Assembly: GCA_947489705.1 (NCBI GenBank)
Contig: CANLEQ010000002.1
Coordinates: 62,001-126,000, forward strand
DNA length: 64,000 nucleotides
DNA from: an uncultured Paracoccaceae bacterium
GTDB taxonomy: Bacteria > Pseudomonadota > Alphaproteobacteria > Rhodobacterales > Rhodobacteraceae
Reading direction: 5' to 3'
Shown here: positions 8,076 through 16,427 of the stretch, one piece after another
How positions within the stretch are numbered: the stretch's first letter is position 1
Layout: the number at the start of each line of letters is the position of its first letter
The notes under the pieces: model-generated
Seen by the model: only the letters and a program-made list of their open reading frames with translations
The model's database searches: none
Told to the model about the DNA's origin: nothing
Translations under genes and position numbers: made by a program

Positions 8076-9160
8076 CAATCCTGTCCCTTGAACTTGGCGA
8101 TGGAATGGACGACGCGGCGGCACGACGCCTCGTCGCCCACCGTGATGCGCAGGCAATTCGGGAGCTTGTAGCCGCGGACATGCCGCACCAGCAGGCCGTC
8201 CTGGCGCAGATGCGTCTCGCAGCGATCAGCCTCCGACGCGCTGTCGAACCGGGCAAGAATGAAGTTGGCCGTCGACGTGTCGGACATCACGCCGATCTCG
8301 GCCAGCGCCTTGGCCATCCAGGTCCGCATCCGGGCATTCTCGGCGCGGCAGCGATCGACGAACTCGCGGTCGCGCACGGCGGCTTCGGCCGCGGCAAGCT
8401 GCGCCTCGCCGAGGTTGAAGGGGCCGCGCACCCGGTTGAGCACGTCGATCACGTGCTCGGGGCCATAGGCCCAGCCGACCCGCAGCCCGCCGAGCCCGTA
8501 GATCTTCGAGAATGTCCGCGTCATGATGACGTTCTCGCGCTTGTCGACCAGCTTGGCGCCGCCGTCGTAGCCCTCGACATATTCGGCATAGGCCCCGTCG
8601 AGGACGAGCAGGACGTGATCGGGCAGTTCCGCCACGAGCCGCCCCATCTCGTTGCTGCCGAGCATCGTGCCGGTCGGATTCGCCGGATTGGCCACGAAGA
8701 CCAGCCGCGTGCGAAAGCTGACGGCGTCGAGGATGGCATCCACGTCGACCTTGCGCTCGTGCTCGGGCACCTCGACGGGCGTCGCGCCGGAGGCGAGCGC
8801 GCTGATCCGGTACATGGCGAAGCCGTGCTCGGTATGGATGACCTCCGTGCCGGGGCCGGTATAGGCCTGGCAAAGCATGTGGATGAGCTCGTCGCTGCCC
8901 GCGCCGCAGATGATGCGCGCGGGATCGAGGCGGTGGACCTCGCCGATCGCCTGGCGCAGTGCTGCGTGATCGGTCGACGGATAGCGATGCAGCAGATGCG
9001 CGGTCTTTCTCAGCGCCTCGCGCGCGGATTCGGGCGGCCCGTAGGGATTCTCGTTGCTCGAGAGCTTGACCACGTCGTTCACGCCGGGCGCATGGCTCGC
9101 GCCGCCCTGATAGAGGGCGATCTCCATGATGCCGGCTTTGGGCTCGATTGCGTGGGTCAT
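8075..9160 (-). CDS. hisC: Histidinol-phosphate aminotransferase
   Basis: A 361-residue class I/II PLP aminotransferase. '[12 protein letters not shown]' (about 32-43) is the HisC opening; '[10 protein letters not shown]' binds PLP; 'ANPANPTGT' and the Schiff-base lysine in '[15 protein letters not shown]' (K219) are in place. It converts imidazole-acetol phosphate to histidinol phosphate and, in organisms with hisC beside tyrA, often serves the aromatic amino acids too. A clear AAGAGGA precedes the ATG. First gene of a three-gene run with tyrA and the extensin-like lipoprotein. Confidence 0.93.
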   Translation of the reverse strand: MTHAIEPKAGIMEIALYQGGASHAPGVNDVVKLSSNENPYGPPESAREALRKTAHLLHRYPSTDHAALRQAIGEVHRLDPARIICGAGSDELIHMLCQAYTGPGTEVIHTEHGFAMYRISALASGATPVEVPEHERKVDVDAILDAVSFRTRLVFVANPANPTGTMLGSNEMGRLVAELPDHVLLVLDGAYAEYVEGYDGGAKLVDKRENVIMTRTFSKIYGLGGLRVGWAYGPEHVIDVLNRVRGPFNLGEAQLAAAEAAVRDREFVDRCRAENARMRTWMAKALAEIGVMSDTSTANFILARFDSASEADRCETHLRQDGLLVRHVRGYKLPNCLRITVGDEASCRRVVHSIAKFKGQD

Positions 9161-9249
9161 GTGCGGATCCTCTTCGCGCACCTTCCTAACCGCGCGGATC
9201 AATGGTGACCAGTCGCTTGTAGGCACCCCGTCCGCGCCCCGGGCCCCGG

Positions 9250-9271
9250 CTTCATCTGTCCCGAAATACTC
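9250..9271. repeat. Short intergenic repeat, copy 1
   Basis: A 22-base element reading CTTCATCTGTCCCG then AAATACTC, in the gap between hisC and rpsD. A one-base-longer version and its inverted partner recur at 54727-54791. It lies outside genes in all three copies. I associate such motifs with intergenic regions of Rhodobacteraceae genomes; function unknown to me. Confidence 0.6.
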
Positions 9272-9284
9272 AAGGGTACGCCGT

Positions 9285-9321
9285 CCCGAAACGAAGAAGG
9301 CCGCCCGGTGCGGGGCGGCCT
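9285..9321 (-). terminator. Rho-independent terminator of rpsD
   Basis: A nine-base-pair GC-rich hairpin (AGGCCGCCC with GGGCGGCCT, loop of six, 9298-9321) followed on the minus strand by a T-rich run TTCTTCGTTT. It lies 28 bases beyond the rpsD stop. Confidence 0.8.
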
Positions 9322-9349
9322 GCAACAGATCCCGGGCGAGGCTGCCCGA

Positions 9350-9970
9350 TCAGTTCTGGGCGTAATACTCGATGACCAGGTTCGGCTCCATCTGGACCGG
9401 ATAGGGCACGTCGCCCAGGCCCGGCACACGGGTGAACGTGGCGGTCATCTTGGTGTGGTCGACATCCATGTAGTCGGGCACGTCCCGCTCGGGCAGGCCG
9501 ACGGCCTCGAGCACGGAGGCGAGCTGCTTGGACTTCTGGCGCACCTCGACCACGTCGCCCTCGCGGACGCGGAACGACGGGATGTTGACCCGCTTGCCGT
9601 TCACGAGCACATGGCCGTGATTGACAAATTGGCGCGCGGCCCAGACGGTCGGCACGAACTTCGCGCGATAGACGACCGCGTCGAGGCGCTGTTCGAGCAG
9701 GCCGATCAGGATCTCGCCGGTATCGCCGCGACGACGCTCGGCCTCGGCGAAGATCCGGCGGAACTGCTTTTCGGTCAGGTCGCCGTAATAGCCCTTGAGC
9801 TTCTGCTTGGCGCGCAGCTGCGTGCCGAAGTCGGACATCTTGCCCTTGCGGCGCTGGCCGTGCTGGCCGGGGCCGTATTCGCGGCGGTTGACCGGGGACT
9901 TGGGACGACCCCAGATGTTCTCGCCCATGCGGCGGTCGATCTTGTACTTGGCAGACGTGCGTTTGGTCAC
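9350..9970 (-). CDS. rpsD: 30S ribosomal protein S4
   Basis: A 206-residue primary 16S-rRNA-binding protein of the small subunit. The N-terminal '[21 protein letters not shown]' is the alphaproteobacterial S4 opening, and the S4 RNA-binding domain covers about 95-160 ('[12 protein letters not shown]', '[18 protein letters not shown]'). Alphaproteobacterial S4 lacks the N-terminal zinc cysteines of some other bacteria, and here too the opening has none. GTG start with AAGGAGA seven bases before. Stand-alone gene with its own consensus promoter and terminator rather than sitting in the alpha operon. Confidence 0.97.
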   Translation of the reverse strand: MTKRTSAKYKIDRRMGENIWGRPKSPVNRREYGPGQHGQRRKGKMSDFGTQLRAKQKLKGYYGDLTEKQFRRIFAEAERRRGDTGEILIGLLEQRLDAVVYRAKFVPTVWAARQFVNHGHVLVNGKRVNIPSFRVREGDVVEVRQKSKQLASVLEAVGLPERDVPDYMDVDHTKMTATFTRVPGLGDVPYPVQMEPNLVIEYYAQN

Positions 9971-10082
9971 GGCTGATCTCCTTTTGCTTTGCGTCAAAAG
10001 GGCGTTGTCCTTTGGCCTTCGGCTTGCGCCTCCACCCGACAGGCATCCCCTCGCGGGGGCCACCAACACCATTGAGCCGCGC

Positions 10083-10110
10083 CTTATATGCGGCTGCCGC
10101 GCGGTGTCAA
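10083..10110 (-). promoter_or_regulatory. Sigma-70-type promoter of rpsD
   Basis: Minus-strand TTGACA (10110-10105), a 16-base spacer and TATAAG (10088-10083), about 110 bases before the rpsD start. The match to consensus is close, as expected for a ribosomal protein gene. The -35 box begins nine bases past the alpha-glucosidase stop codon, leaving a leader of roughly 105 bases. Confidence 0.8.
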
Positions 10111-10118
10111 CCGCGGAT

Positions 10119-11765
10119 CTAGCGCAGCAGCGCGAAGGCCTCCCACGGGGCCATCGTGATCTCGCCCTGCAGCCCGCGCCGCGGGGCATGGGTCGAGATC
10201 AGGCAGTTCCCCGACCCCGCCATCGCGTCGGGCACCGTGAATGTCTGTTCCTCGCCCGTGAGGTTGACCATCACCGAAAGCCGCTGCGCGCGATGGCCGC
10301 GCGTGAAGGCGAAGATCGCGGGATGGTTCTCCAGATGGGCCTGGAATCCCCCTTCGGCGATCACCGGATGCGCGCCGCGCAGCGCAATGAGCTTGCGGTA
10401 ATACTCGAACACGCCCTCGGGGTCGCGCCGGTCCGCCGCGACGTTCAGCTCGGTATGGTTCGGGTTCAGCCCCAGCCAGGGATCGGCGCTGGTGAAGCCC
10501 GCGCCTTCGCTGTCGTCCCACTGCATCGGGGTGCGGGCATTGTCGCGTCCGTTGAGGTTGACGCCGGCCATGAATTCCTCGTGGCTGAGGCCCGCCTTCA
10601 TGAACTGGTCGTATTGGCCGTGAACCTCGACATCGCGCAGCTGATCGATCCCGGAGGCGCGGAAATTGGTCATTCCGATCTCCTCGCCCTGATAGACGAA
10701 CGGCGTTCCGCGCATCATGTGCAGCATCGTGGCCAGCGCCTTGGCCGAGGTCACGCGATGCGCGCCCGGGTCGCCATAGCGCGACACCTGCCGCGGCAGG
10801 TCGTGGTTCGACAGGAACAGCGCGTCCCACCCCTCCTCGCGCAGTGTCGTCTGCCAGGCGATGAATTCGCGCTTGAGCATCAGCGGCGTGACCTCGCGCA
10901 GCTTGAACTTGTGGAACCGCGTATCCCAACCGAGCTTCACGTGGTCGAAATGGAACATCATGTCGAGCGCGCCGTCCTCGCCGATATAGCGCATGATGCT
11001 CTCGCGGCTGACCGCCCAGCTTTCGCCGATTGTCACCAGGTCGCGTCCGTGGAACGTGGCCTTCGCCATCTCGGCCAGATGGTCCCATATATACGGGCCC
11101 TCGTCGAAGAGATCGCGGTCCACGTCCTTGCCGATCAGGTCGATCACATCCATCCGGAAGCCCGCGATGCCGCGCTCGATCCACCAGTTCATCATGGCGA
11201 AGATCTCGGCGCGCAGGCCCGGGTTCATCCAGTTGAGATCGGGCTGGCCGGGGCTGAACGTGTGCAGGTACCACCTGTCGACCGCCTCGACATAGGTCCA
11301 GGCGGGACCGCCGAAGATCGCCATGCGGTCGGTCGGAGGCAGGCCGCCGGGCCGTCCGTCGCGCCAGATGTAATATTCGTGCTCGGGGCCCTCGCGCGAC
11401 GCGGCGGCGGCCCGGAACCAGGCATGCTCGTCCGAGCTGTGGTTGACGACCAGATCCATGACGATCCCGATGCCGCGCGCCCGGGCCTCTTCCACCAGCG
11501 TCTCGAAATCGTTGAGCGTCCCGTATTCGGGATGAATCGCCTGATAATCCGAGATGTCGTAGCCGTTGTCGCGCTGCGGCGAGGCATAGACCGGGCTGAG
11601 CCAGATGAACCCGATGCCGAGATCGGCCAGATGGTCGAGCCTGCCGATGATGCCGGGGAGATCGCCGACCCCGTCGCCGTTGCCGTCGGCAAAGCTGCGC
11701 GGATAGATCTGGTAGCCCACGGCATGTTTCCACCACGGGCCTCTTTGCTGCGTCGTCTCTGTCAT
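10119..11765 (-). CDS. Alpha-glucosidase / oligo-1,6-glucosidase (GH13)
   Basis: A 548-residue cytosolic GH13 enzyme hydrolysing alpha-glucosides such as maltose, isomaltose or sucrose-like sugars. The barrel starts at '[20 protein letters not shown]' with the GH13 conserved regions 'DLVVNHSS' (region I), 'GFRMDVIDL' (nucleophile D206), 'TIGESW' (acid/base E248) and 'SNHDLPR' (transition-state D322). No signal peptide. The second domain ends in 'PWEAFALL'. The sequence does not tell the linkage preference. It stands alone here, not in the usual aglEFGK transporter operon. An in-frame start 12 codons upstream exists, but '[13 protein letters not shown]' is the more natural beginning. Confidence 0.9.
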   Translation of the reverse strand: MTETTQQRGPWWKHAVGYQIYPRSFADGNGDGVGDLPGIIGRLDHLADLGIGFIWLSPVYASPQRDNGYDISDYQAIHPEYGTLNDFETLVEEARARGIGIVMDLVVNHSSDEHAWFRAAAASREGPEHEYYIWRDGRPGGLPPTDRMAIFGGPAWTYVEAVDRWYLHTFSPGQPDLNWMNPGLRAEIFAMMNWWIERGIAGFRMDVIDLIGKDVDRDLFDEGPYIWDHLAEMAKATFHGRDLVTIGESWAVSRESIMRYIGEDGALDMMFHFDHVKLGWDTRFHKFKLREVTPLMLKREFIAWQTTLREEGWDALFLSNHDLPRQVSRYGDPGAHRVTSAKALATMLHMMRGTPFVYQGEEIGMTNFRASGIDQLRDVEVHGQYDQFMKAGLSHEEFMAGVNLNGRDNARTPMQWDDSEGAGFTSADPWLGLNPNHTELNVAADRRDPEGVFEYYRKLIALRGAHPVIAEGGFQAHLENHPAIFAFTRGHRAQRLSVMVNLTGEEQTFTVPDAMAGSGNCLISTHAPRRGLQGEITMAPWEAFALLR

Positions 11766-11841
11766 GTCGTTCCCGAAGCCGCTGTCGCGAGAGCTTTTCA
11801 TCCGGAGGGCGAAGGTTCAACCGCGATGGCGCGCGGCCCGC

Positions 11842-12039
11842 TCACCTTTCGGAGATCCATCTGTCGACCTGGCGGGAGGCCTCTTCGCGGGTGACCCCGT
11901 ATTTCTTCTGGATGATCCCCTCGAGCCGTTCGCGGTCGCCCTTGGCCTCGTCGAGCTCGTCATGGGTGAGCTCGCCCCATTTGTGCAGGATCTGTCCCTT
12001 GATGTCCTTCCAGCTGCCCGCGATCTGGTCCCAGTTCAT
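11842..12039 (-). CDS. CsbD-family stress protein
   Basis: A 65-residue acidic, highly charged CsbD-like protein; the pattern 'MNWDQIAGSWKDIKGQILHKWGEL' then 'YGVTREEASRQVDRWI' covers the whole family domain. Such proteins accumulate in general stress or stationary phase; the biochemical role is unknown. AAGGGAG before the ATG supports the start. A GGAAC-containing element about 70 bases upstream might be a stress-sigma promoter (see separate entry). Neighbours are an alpha-glucosidase downstream and a divergent PAS-domain gene. Confidence 0.85.
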   Translation of the reverse strand: MNWDQIAGSWKDIKGQILHKWGELTHDELDEAKGDRERLEGIIQKKYGVTREEASRQVDRWISER

Positions 12040-12085
12040 GGCCTGGCTCCCTTCTTTTTCATGCTCCGTGCGTTTTCGCCCGCAC

Positions 12086-12111
12086 AACCGATCGCCCCGC
12101 CGGACGGTTCC
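12086..12111 (-). promoter_or_regulatory. Possible EcfG-like stress promoter of the CsbD gene
   Basis: On the minus strand GGAAC (12111-12107), 17 bases, then GGTT (12089-12086). The alphaproteobacterial general-stress consensus is GGAAC, 16-17 bases, CGTT, so the -10 part has one mismatch. CsbD genes are typical members of that regulon. Whether this organism has EcfG is not known from the window. Confidence 0.3.
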
Positions 12112-12195
12112 GGCATGATAATTAACGCGATTTTCGCATCCACCATGGTACCAGCGCCCTCACCGGATCGGCAGTCATGCGAGTAGGAGTTGTCC

Positions 12196-12909
12196 GTGAG
12201 ATTCATTGAACTGGCCAATCGTCTGAAGGTGACCGAGGCGCAGCTGGCCGTCGCCATCCGCCACGACCGCTCCAGCGCGCTGCATTCGAAGCTCCTGCGG
12301 AATGCGGCGAAACTGACCGAGGAACTGGAACGTCACGACCCCGAAAGCCGGGCCGAGCTGCGCGAGATGATCTCGTTCTTCGTCCGGCGATCGGCGCAGG
12401 CCAAATCCGACCAGGCCGCCGAGCACGACCAGCAGGTGGCGTTGCGGCTCACCAACCGGATGCTCGACGACGCCCTGCCCGAGACCCCGGTCCGGACGGC
12501 AGACGACACGCCCATACCGGGCAGCCTGCGCCGCGGCGTCGCCGATCCCCAAACGCTGTCGCGGCTTCTGGCCCACGCGCCCACGCGGCTCGTGGCGATC
12601 GGCCTCGACAAGAAATATCTCGCGACGACACGGGCCAATGCCGATTTCAACAATACGAGCCGCGTGCGCATGGTCGACCTTCACCTCGAACAGGTGATCG
12701 GCCAGACCCGCTACCGCGAACGGGCGGGCCCCGCGCTCGACCGCTGCTTCGAGAGCGGGGCGCATGCCTATGTCTACCCCCTGCGCCTGCCGATCCGGGG
12801 CCCGCGCATGATCCGCTGCGAGATGACGCCGATCCGCGACACCGGCGGCCGGCTCTATTGCGGCCTGATGGAGATGATCGACGTGACCGACCGCCTGGCC
12901 GCGGCCTAG
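12196..12909 (+). CDS. Stand-alone PAS-domain protein
   Basis: A 237-residue soluble protein without recognisable output domain. The first 95 residues or so are helical and charged ('LANRLKVTEAQLAVAIRHDRSS', 'RAELREMISFFVRRSAQA'). The second half has a PAS-like outline: 'LLAHAPTRLVAIGLDKKYLATTRANADF' through to a closing 'MIRCEMTPIRDTGGRLYCGLMEMIDVTDR', which is how PAS domains end. It could sense a ligand or redox state and act through a partner. The GTG at 12196 is chosen for its AGGAG six bases upstream; a TTG two codons earlier also exists. Its TAG stop overlaps the stop of the convergent dehydrogenase within one CTAG. Confidence 0.6.
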   Translation: MRFIELANRLKVTEAQLAVAIRHDRSSALHSKLLRNAAKLTEELERHDPESRAELREMISFFVRRSAQAKSDQAAEHDQQVALRLTNRMLDDALPETPVRTADDTPIPGSLRRGVADPQTLSRLLAHAPTRLVAIGLDKKYLATTRANADFNNTSRVRMVDLHLEQVIGQTRYRERAGPALDRCFESGAHAYVYPLRLPIRGPRMIRCEMTPIRDTGGRLYCGLMEMIDVTDRLAAA

Positions 12910-13892
12910 AACGTGCCCGTGACCACCTGATCGGGCGGACGCTGACCGCCCGCGAAGGCCGCGATGTTGGCGATGACCTTCTCGCCCATCTCGAGGCGCC
13001 CCTCCGTGGTGGCCGACCCCATATGCGGCAGCAGCACGACGTTCGAGAGCTCGCGCAGCCGCGGATTGACGGCCGTGCCATGCTCGAACACGTCGAGCCC
13101 CGCACCGGCCAGCCGCCCCTGCTCGAGCGCGCGCGCCAGTGCCGCCTCGTCGATGACCTCGCCGCGCGACGTGTTGACGACGACGGCGGATGGCTTGAGC
13201 AGCGCGATCCGCCGCGCATTGAGCAGGTGGAACGTGGCGGGCGTATGCGGGCAGTTGATCGACACGACATCGACCCGCGCCAGCATCCGGTCGAGCGAGG
13301 CGTGATAGGTGGCCTCGAGCGCGCGTTCGATTTCGGCACGGTGCCGCGTGCGGTTGTGGTAATGCACCTGCATGCCGAAGGCGCGCGCGCGGCGCGCCAC
13401 CGCCCCGCCGATCCGCCCCATCCCCAGGATGCCGATCCGCCGCCCCGACATGCGGCCCCCCAGATTGGCGGTGGGGGCCCAGCCCTGCCACGCGCCCTTC
13501 TGCATCAGCGCGAGGCCCTGCGGGATGCGCCTTGTCACGGCCAGCATCAGCCCCATCGCCATGTCGGCGGTATCCTCGGTGGTGACGCCGGGCGTGTTCG
13601 ACACGAGGATGCCCCGCTGCCGCGCGGTCTGCACGTCCACATTGTCGACGCCCGCGCCGTAATGCGCGATGAGCTTCAGGCGATCGCCCGCGCGGGCGAG
13701 CAGGCCCGCGTCGATCCGGTCGGTGATCGTGGGCACGAGCACATCGGCGCGTCCCACCGCCTCCAGCAGCTCGCCGCGGCCCATCGGGGCGTCGTCGCGC
13801 CGCAGATCGGCGTCGAAGAGGTCCGCCAGCCGCGCCTCGACCGCATCCGGAAGGCGTCGCGTGACGACAACACTCAATCTTTCCCCTCCCAT
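12906..13892 (-). CDS. D-isomer-specific 2-hydroxyacid dehydrogenase (glyoxylate/hydroxypyruvate reductase type)
   Basis: A 328-residue NAD(P)H-dependent dehydrogenase acting on D-2-hydroxyacids, most like bacterial D-glycerate dehydrogenase/glyoxylate reductase. Visible are the substrate loop 'AHYGAGVDNVDV', the Rossmann motif 'IGILGMGRIGGAVARRA', the catalytic Arg region 'VVNTSRGEVIDE', the Glu in 'LDVFEHG' and the catalytic His in 'LLPHMGSAT'. The N-terminus 'LSVVVTRRLP' is typical for the glyoxylate group. ATG at 13892 gives family length; a TTG five codons later is preceded by GGGAGGGG and cannot be excluded. A glycerate kinase is at 28170. Convergent with the PAS gene. Confidence 0.88.
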   Translation of the reverse strand: MGGERLSVVVTRRLPDAVEARLADLFDADLRRDDAPMGRGELLEAVGRADVLVPTITDRIDAGLLARAGDRLKLIAHYGAGVDNVDVQTARQRGILVSNTPGVTTEDTADMAMGLMLAVTRRIPQGLALMQKGAWQGWAPTANLGGRMSGRRIGILGMGRIGGAVARRARAFGMQVHYHNRTRHRAEIERALEATYHASLDRMLARVDVVSINCPHTPATFHLLNARRIALLKPSAVVVNTSRGEVIDEAALARALEQGRLAGAGLDVFEHGTAVNPRLRELSNVVLLPHMGSATTEGRLEMGEKVIANIAAFAGGQRPPDQVVTGTF

Positions 13893-14036
13893 GACCGGCG
13901 CCCCCGTCTTTCCGTTGCCGTCCGTTTGGAGCAAGGTGCAGGCGAACGGGACACGGCACAAGCCGGAAGCATGGCTTCGAGATCCCGGCAAGGCCCCGAC
14001 GAGGGCCGGGGCGCGGCAAGGCGGAGCGGACAGGCA

Positions 14037-14549
14037 ATGACGGGAATGGCTGCACGGACGGCGCGGGCGATCGCCGTGATATCGGCAATGGCCCTCGCGG
14101 GACAGGCATGGGCGCAGGACGCGCTCGGGCCGGTGACGCACCTGCCGCTGCCGCGTTTCGTGTCGATGAAGTCGGCCGAGGGCAATGTGCGGCGCGGCCC
14201 CTCGCTCAGCCACCGCATCGACTGGGTCTATCGATTGAAGGACCTGCCGCTCAAGATCACCGCCGAATACGGCCATTGGCGCCGGGTCGAGGATCGCGAC
14301 GGCCTCGGCGGCTGGGTGCATTACTCGCTCCTGTCGGGCGTGCGGACCGCCATGGTCGAGGAAGACGAGATGGCGCTGCTGATGAAGCCGGTCGAGGGAG
14401 CGCCGGAAAACGCGCGCCTCCGTCGCGGCGTCGTCGCCCGGGTCGAACGCTGCGCGCCCGACTGGTGCCGGCTGCGCGCCGACGGGTATCGCGGATGGGC
14501 GCCCAAATCGGCGCTCTGGGGCGTCGAGCCGGCCGAGGTCTTCGAATAG
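14037..14549 (+). CDS. Secreted SH3-domain protein
   Basis: A 170-residue exported protein with a signal peptide (about 1-28, ending 'AGQAWAQ') and two bacterial SH3-like segments. The first contains 'SAEGNVRRGPSLSHRIDWVY', typical of SH3b domains ('N-x-R-x-GPS'), with 'LGGWVHYSLLSG'; the second has 'LRRGVVARVERCAPDWCRLRADGYRGW'. These domains bind peptidoglycan or periplasmic partners. No catalytic domain is attached. It is divergent from the hydroxyacid dehydrogenase gene and 40 bases upstream of the cation efflux gene; functional linkage is unclear. Confidence 0.8.
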   Translation: MTGMAARTARAIAVISAMALAGQAWAQDALGPVTHLPLPRFVSMKSAEGNVRRGPSLSHRIDWVYRLKDLPLKITAEYGHWRRVEDRDGLGGWVHYSLLSGVRTAMVEEDEMALLMKPVEGAPENARLRRGVVARVERCAPDWCRLRADGYRGWAPKSALWGVEPAEVFE

Positions 14550-14589
14550 GGCTTGTTCCGTGGGGACCGGCTGATCTAATCGCGGCATC

Positions 14590-15474
14590 ATGGACACGAT
14601 CTCTCACGACCGGCTGAACGTGGCCGCGACGACGGCCTCCGTTTTCGTGGCGCTCGTGCTGGTGGTCGCCAAGCTCTGGGCGCTCGGCACGACGGGGGCC
14701 CTGTCGGTGGCGGCGTCGCTGGCCGATTCGGCGCTCGACCTGATGGTGTCGCTGGCCGGGCTCGCCGCCGTCCGCTATGCCCAGCGTCCCCCCGACAGCG
14801 ACCACGCCTTCGGCCATTCCTCGGCCGAGGATCTCGCGGCTTTGGGCCAGTCGGTCTTCATCCTCGTCTCCGCCGCGGCGATCGCGGTCGCCGCGATCCT
14901 GCGCCTGCGCGCGCCCGAGCAACTCGAGCTTGCGAACGAAGGAACCGGCATGGCGATCATGGGGCTGAGCGTCGTGCTGACCTTCGCCCTCGTCGCGTTC
15001 CAGTCGCGCGTCGCGCGGCGCACGGGCAATCGCGTCGTCCAGGCCGACCGGCTGCATTATCTCGGCGATCTCATCCCCAATCTCGGGGCCATCGCGGCGC
15101 TGTTCGTGGCCGCACGGTTCCAGCTCTTCGCGCTCGACAGCATCATCGCGCTCGGGGCGGCGGCGATGCTGGCGATCGGCGCGCTGCGCATCGGCACCGG
15201 CGCGTGGGACGCGCTCATGGACCGCGCGGCACCCGACGAGATGATCGCCGGCATCGACGATCTGGCCAGCAACTGGCCCGGTCTCGAAGGCCACCACGAC
15301 CTCAAAACCCGCACCGCCGGAAGCCGCGTCTTCGTCAACCTGCATGTCGAGATCGACGGGGCGCTGCCGCTCGACCAGGCCCATGATATCGGCGCCGGTC
15401 TGCGCCACGCGATCCTCGACAAGTACCCGCAGGCCGACGTGATCATCCACAAGGACCCCGTCAGACACGACTAG
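14590..15474 (+). CDS. Cation diffusion facilitator (FieF-type metal efflux)
   Basis: A 294-residue CDF exporter of divalent metals (Zn, Fe, Cd) using the proton gradient. Membrane segments start at about residue 15. The transport-site motifs are 'DSALD' in TM II and 'HYLGD' in TM V, and 'PDSDHAFGH' follows TM II. The cytosolic C-terminal domain ('LDQAHDIGAGLRH', 'ADVIIHKDP') is the CDF dimerisation/metal-sensing domain. Length is normal. A hairpin terminator begins at its stop codon. A ZIP importer at 2218 is the other metal transporter in the window. Confidence 0.9.
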   Translation: MDTISHDRLNVAATTASVFVALVLVVAKLWALGTTGALSVAASLADSALDLMVSLAGLAAVRYAQRPPDSDHAFGHSSAEDLAALGQSVFILVSAAAIAVAAILRLRAPEQLELANEGTGMAIMGLSVVLTFALVAFQSRVARRTGNRVVQADRLHYLGDLIPNLGAIAALFVAARFQLFALDSIIALGAAAMLAIGALRIGTGAWDALMDRAAPDEMIAGIDDLASNWPGLEGHHDLKTRTAGSRVFVNLHVEIDGALPLDQAHDIGAGLRHAILDKYPQADVIIHKDPVRHD

Positions 15475-15500
15475 GCCCCGGGGAATTGCCCCCGGGGCCT
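15473..15500. terminator. Bidirectional terminator hairpin between cation exporter and DUF1150 genes
   Basis: An 11-base-pair stem (AGGCCCCGGGG with CCCCGGGGCCT) and six-base loop between two convergent genes. It begins inside the exporter's stop codon. No long T tract, so termination strength is uncertain. Confidence 0.65.
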
Positions 15501-15525
15501 CTGTTCCCGCGTCGCCGAGCTGCCG

Positions 15526-15762
15526 TCAGTGGACGCTGACGGGCGCCAGATCGTTCTGTCGCGCGACGGTGAAAGCCAGATCGCGATCCTTCACGAGGGC
15601 CAGCCGATCGCCGTCGGCACTGTGCACCGCATAGATGTGATCGAGGCCCTCGGCCTGTTCGCGGATCTCGTCCGGCAATTCGGCAACCTCGACGAGGCGG
15701 ATATAGACGATGTTGTCGCCGTCGGTCCCGCCTTGCAGCACGCCCTGATATTCGTCGGTCAT
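15526..15762 (-). CDS. DUF1150 family protein
   Basis: A 78-residue protein of the alphaproteobacterial DUF1150 family ('NIVYIRLVEVAELPDEIR', then 'IYAVHSADGDRLALVKDRDLAFTVARQNDL'). Function unknown. Members are commonly encoded next to an Hsp20 gene, as here: 53 bases downstream of it on the same strand, so it should be under the same heat-shock control. The 'DLAFTVARQNDLAPVSVH' ending is the most conserved part. AAGGAG precedes the ATG. Confidence 0.85.
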   Translation of the reverse strand: MTDEYQGVLQGGTDGDNIVYIRLVEVAELPDEIREQAEGLDHIYAVHSADGDRLALVKDRDLAFTVARQNDLAPVSVH

Positions 15763-15815
15763 GTCTCAGACTCCTTTGTCTTGCCGGAAATCCCTCGTGA
15801 TCGCGTCGGTCGCGA

Positions 15816-16253
15816 TCATTGCTGGTCGCTCCGGCCATGTCGATCGCGCGTGATCGCGATCGTGCGTACGATCTTGTCCTGCGGTGCCCGCTCCAGATCC
15901 AGGTGCAGAAGGCCGTTCTCGAGTGCCGCACCCACCACGTCAACGCCGTCGGCGAGGACGAAGGTCCGCTGGAACTGCCGCGCCGCGATGCCGCGGTGCA
16001 TGAAGACCCGCCCCTGCTCGGGCTCAGTCCGGCCGCCGCGCACGACCAGCTGCCGGTCCTCGACCGTTATGGCGAGATCGTCCTCGGAAAATCCCGCCAC
16101 AGCGAGCGTGATCCGGTATTCCCGGTCGCTGACCTGTTCGATGTTGTAGGGCGGATAGCCGCCGGCGTCGGATTTGGCAGTGCGTTCCACCAGCCTCTCG
16201 AGCTGCTCGAAACCGAGCAGGAATGGGTGCGCTCCAAGAGCCATTTTCGTCAT
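15816..16253 (-). CDS. Small heat shock protein, Hsp20 family
   Basis: A 145-residue alpha-crystallin-type chaperone (IbpA-like) that binds unfolding proteins without ATP. The alpha-crystallin domain runs from about 36 to 125 with 'YNIEQVSDREYRITLAVAGFSEDDL', 'LVVRGGR', 'HRGIAARQFQRTFVLADGVDV' and 'LENGLLHLDL'. The typical L-x-G-x-L motif is represented as 'ALENGLLHLDL'. The gene has an excellent sigma-32-type promoter and a leader that can fold into a ROSE-like thermometer over its ribosome site. DUF1150 follows in the same transcript. Confidence 0.95.
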   Translation of the reverse strand: MTKMALGAHPFLLGFEQLERLVERTAKSDAGGYPPYNIEQVSDREYRITLAVAGFSEDDLAITVEDRQLVVRGGRTEPEQGRVFMHRGIAARQFQRTFVLADGVDVVGAALENGLLHLDLERAPQDKIVRTIAITRDRHGRSDQQ

Positions 16254-16317
16254 GACACGTCCTTTTCAAAGCGATCGTGCGGTCCTCAGGCCGCCCCGAA
16301 AGGCAACGACCTGTTGC
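16254..16317 (-). promoter_or_regulatory. ROSE-like RNA thermometer in the hsp20 leader
   Basis: Read on the minus strand, the last 26 leader bases fold into a hairpin that hides the ribosome site. UCGCU (16274-16270) faces the AGGA Shine-Dalgarno (16263-16260) with one G bulged (16272), closed by a six-base loop, and below it CACG (16279-16276) pairs with CGUG (16259-16256). The U-Y-GCU anti-Shine-Dalgarno with a bulged G is the diagnostic feature of ROSE elements. A second hairpin (GCAAC/GUUGC, 16317-16303) sits at the 5' end. Known ROSE elements melt on heating to allow translation. The fold is drawn by hand. Confidence 0.7.
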
Positions 16318-16321
16318 GTTG

Positions 16322-16351
16322 AATATGGGGTTAAGCGCATGTTCCGACAAG
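16322..16351 (-). promoter_or_regulatory. Sigma-32 (RpoH) promoter of hsp20
   Basis: Minus-strand CTTGTCG (16351-16345), 15 bases, CCCATATT (16329-16322). The heat-shock consensus is CTTGAAA, 13-17 bases, CCCATnT, so both boxes match well. Expected start of transcription is near 16315, giving a leader of about 60 bases that contains the thermometer. Confidence 0.75.
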
Positions 16352-16427
16352 AGGCGCGGGACTTCCGGCGCGGTATCCAAACGATGCGGGCCCCGCGCCC
16401 GCGCATTCCGGCAAGGAGCTGTCCGAC

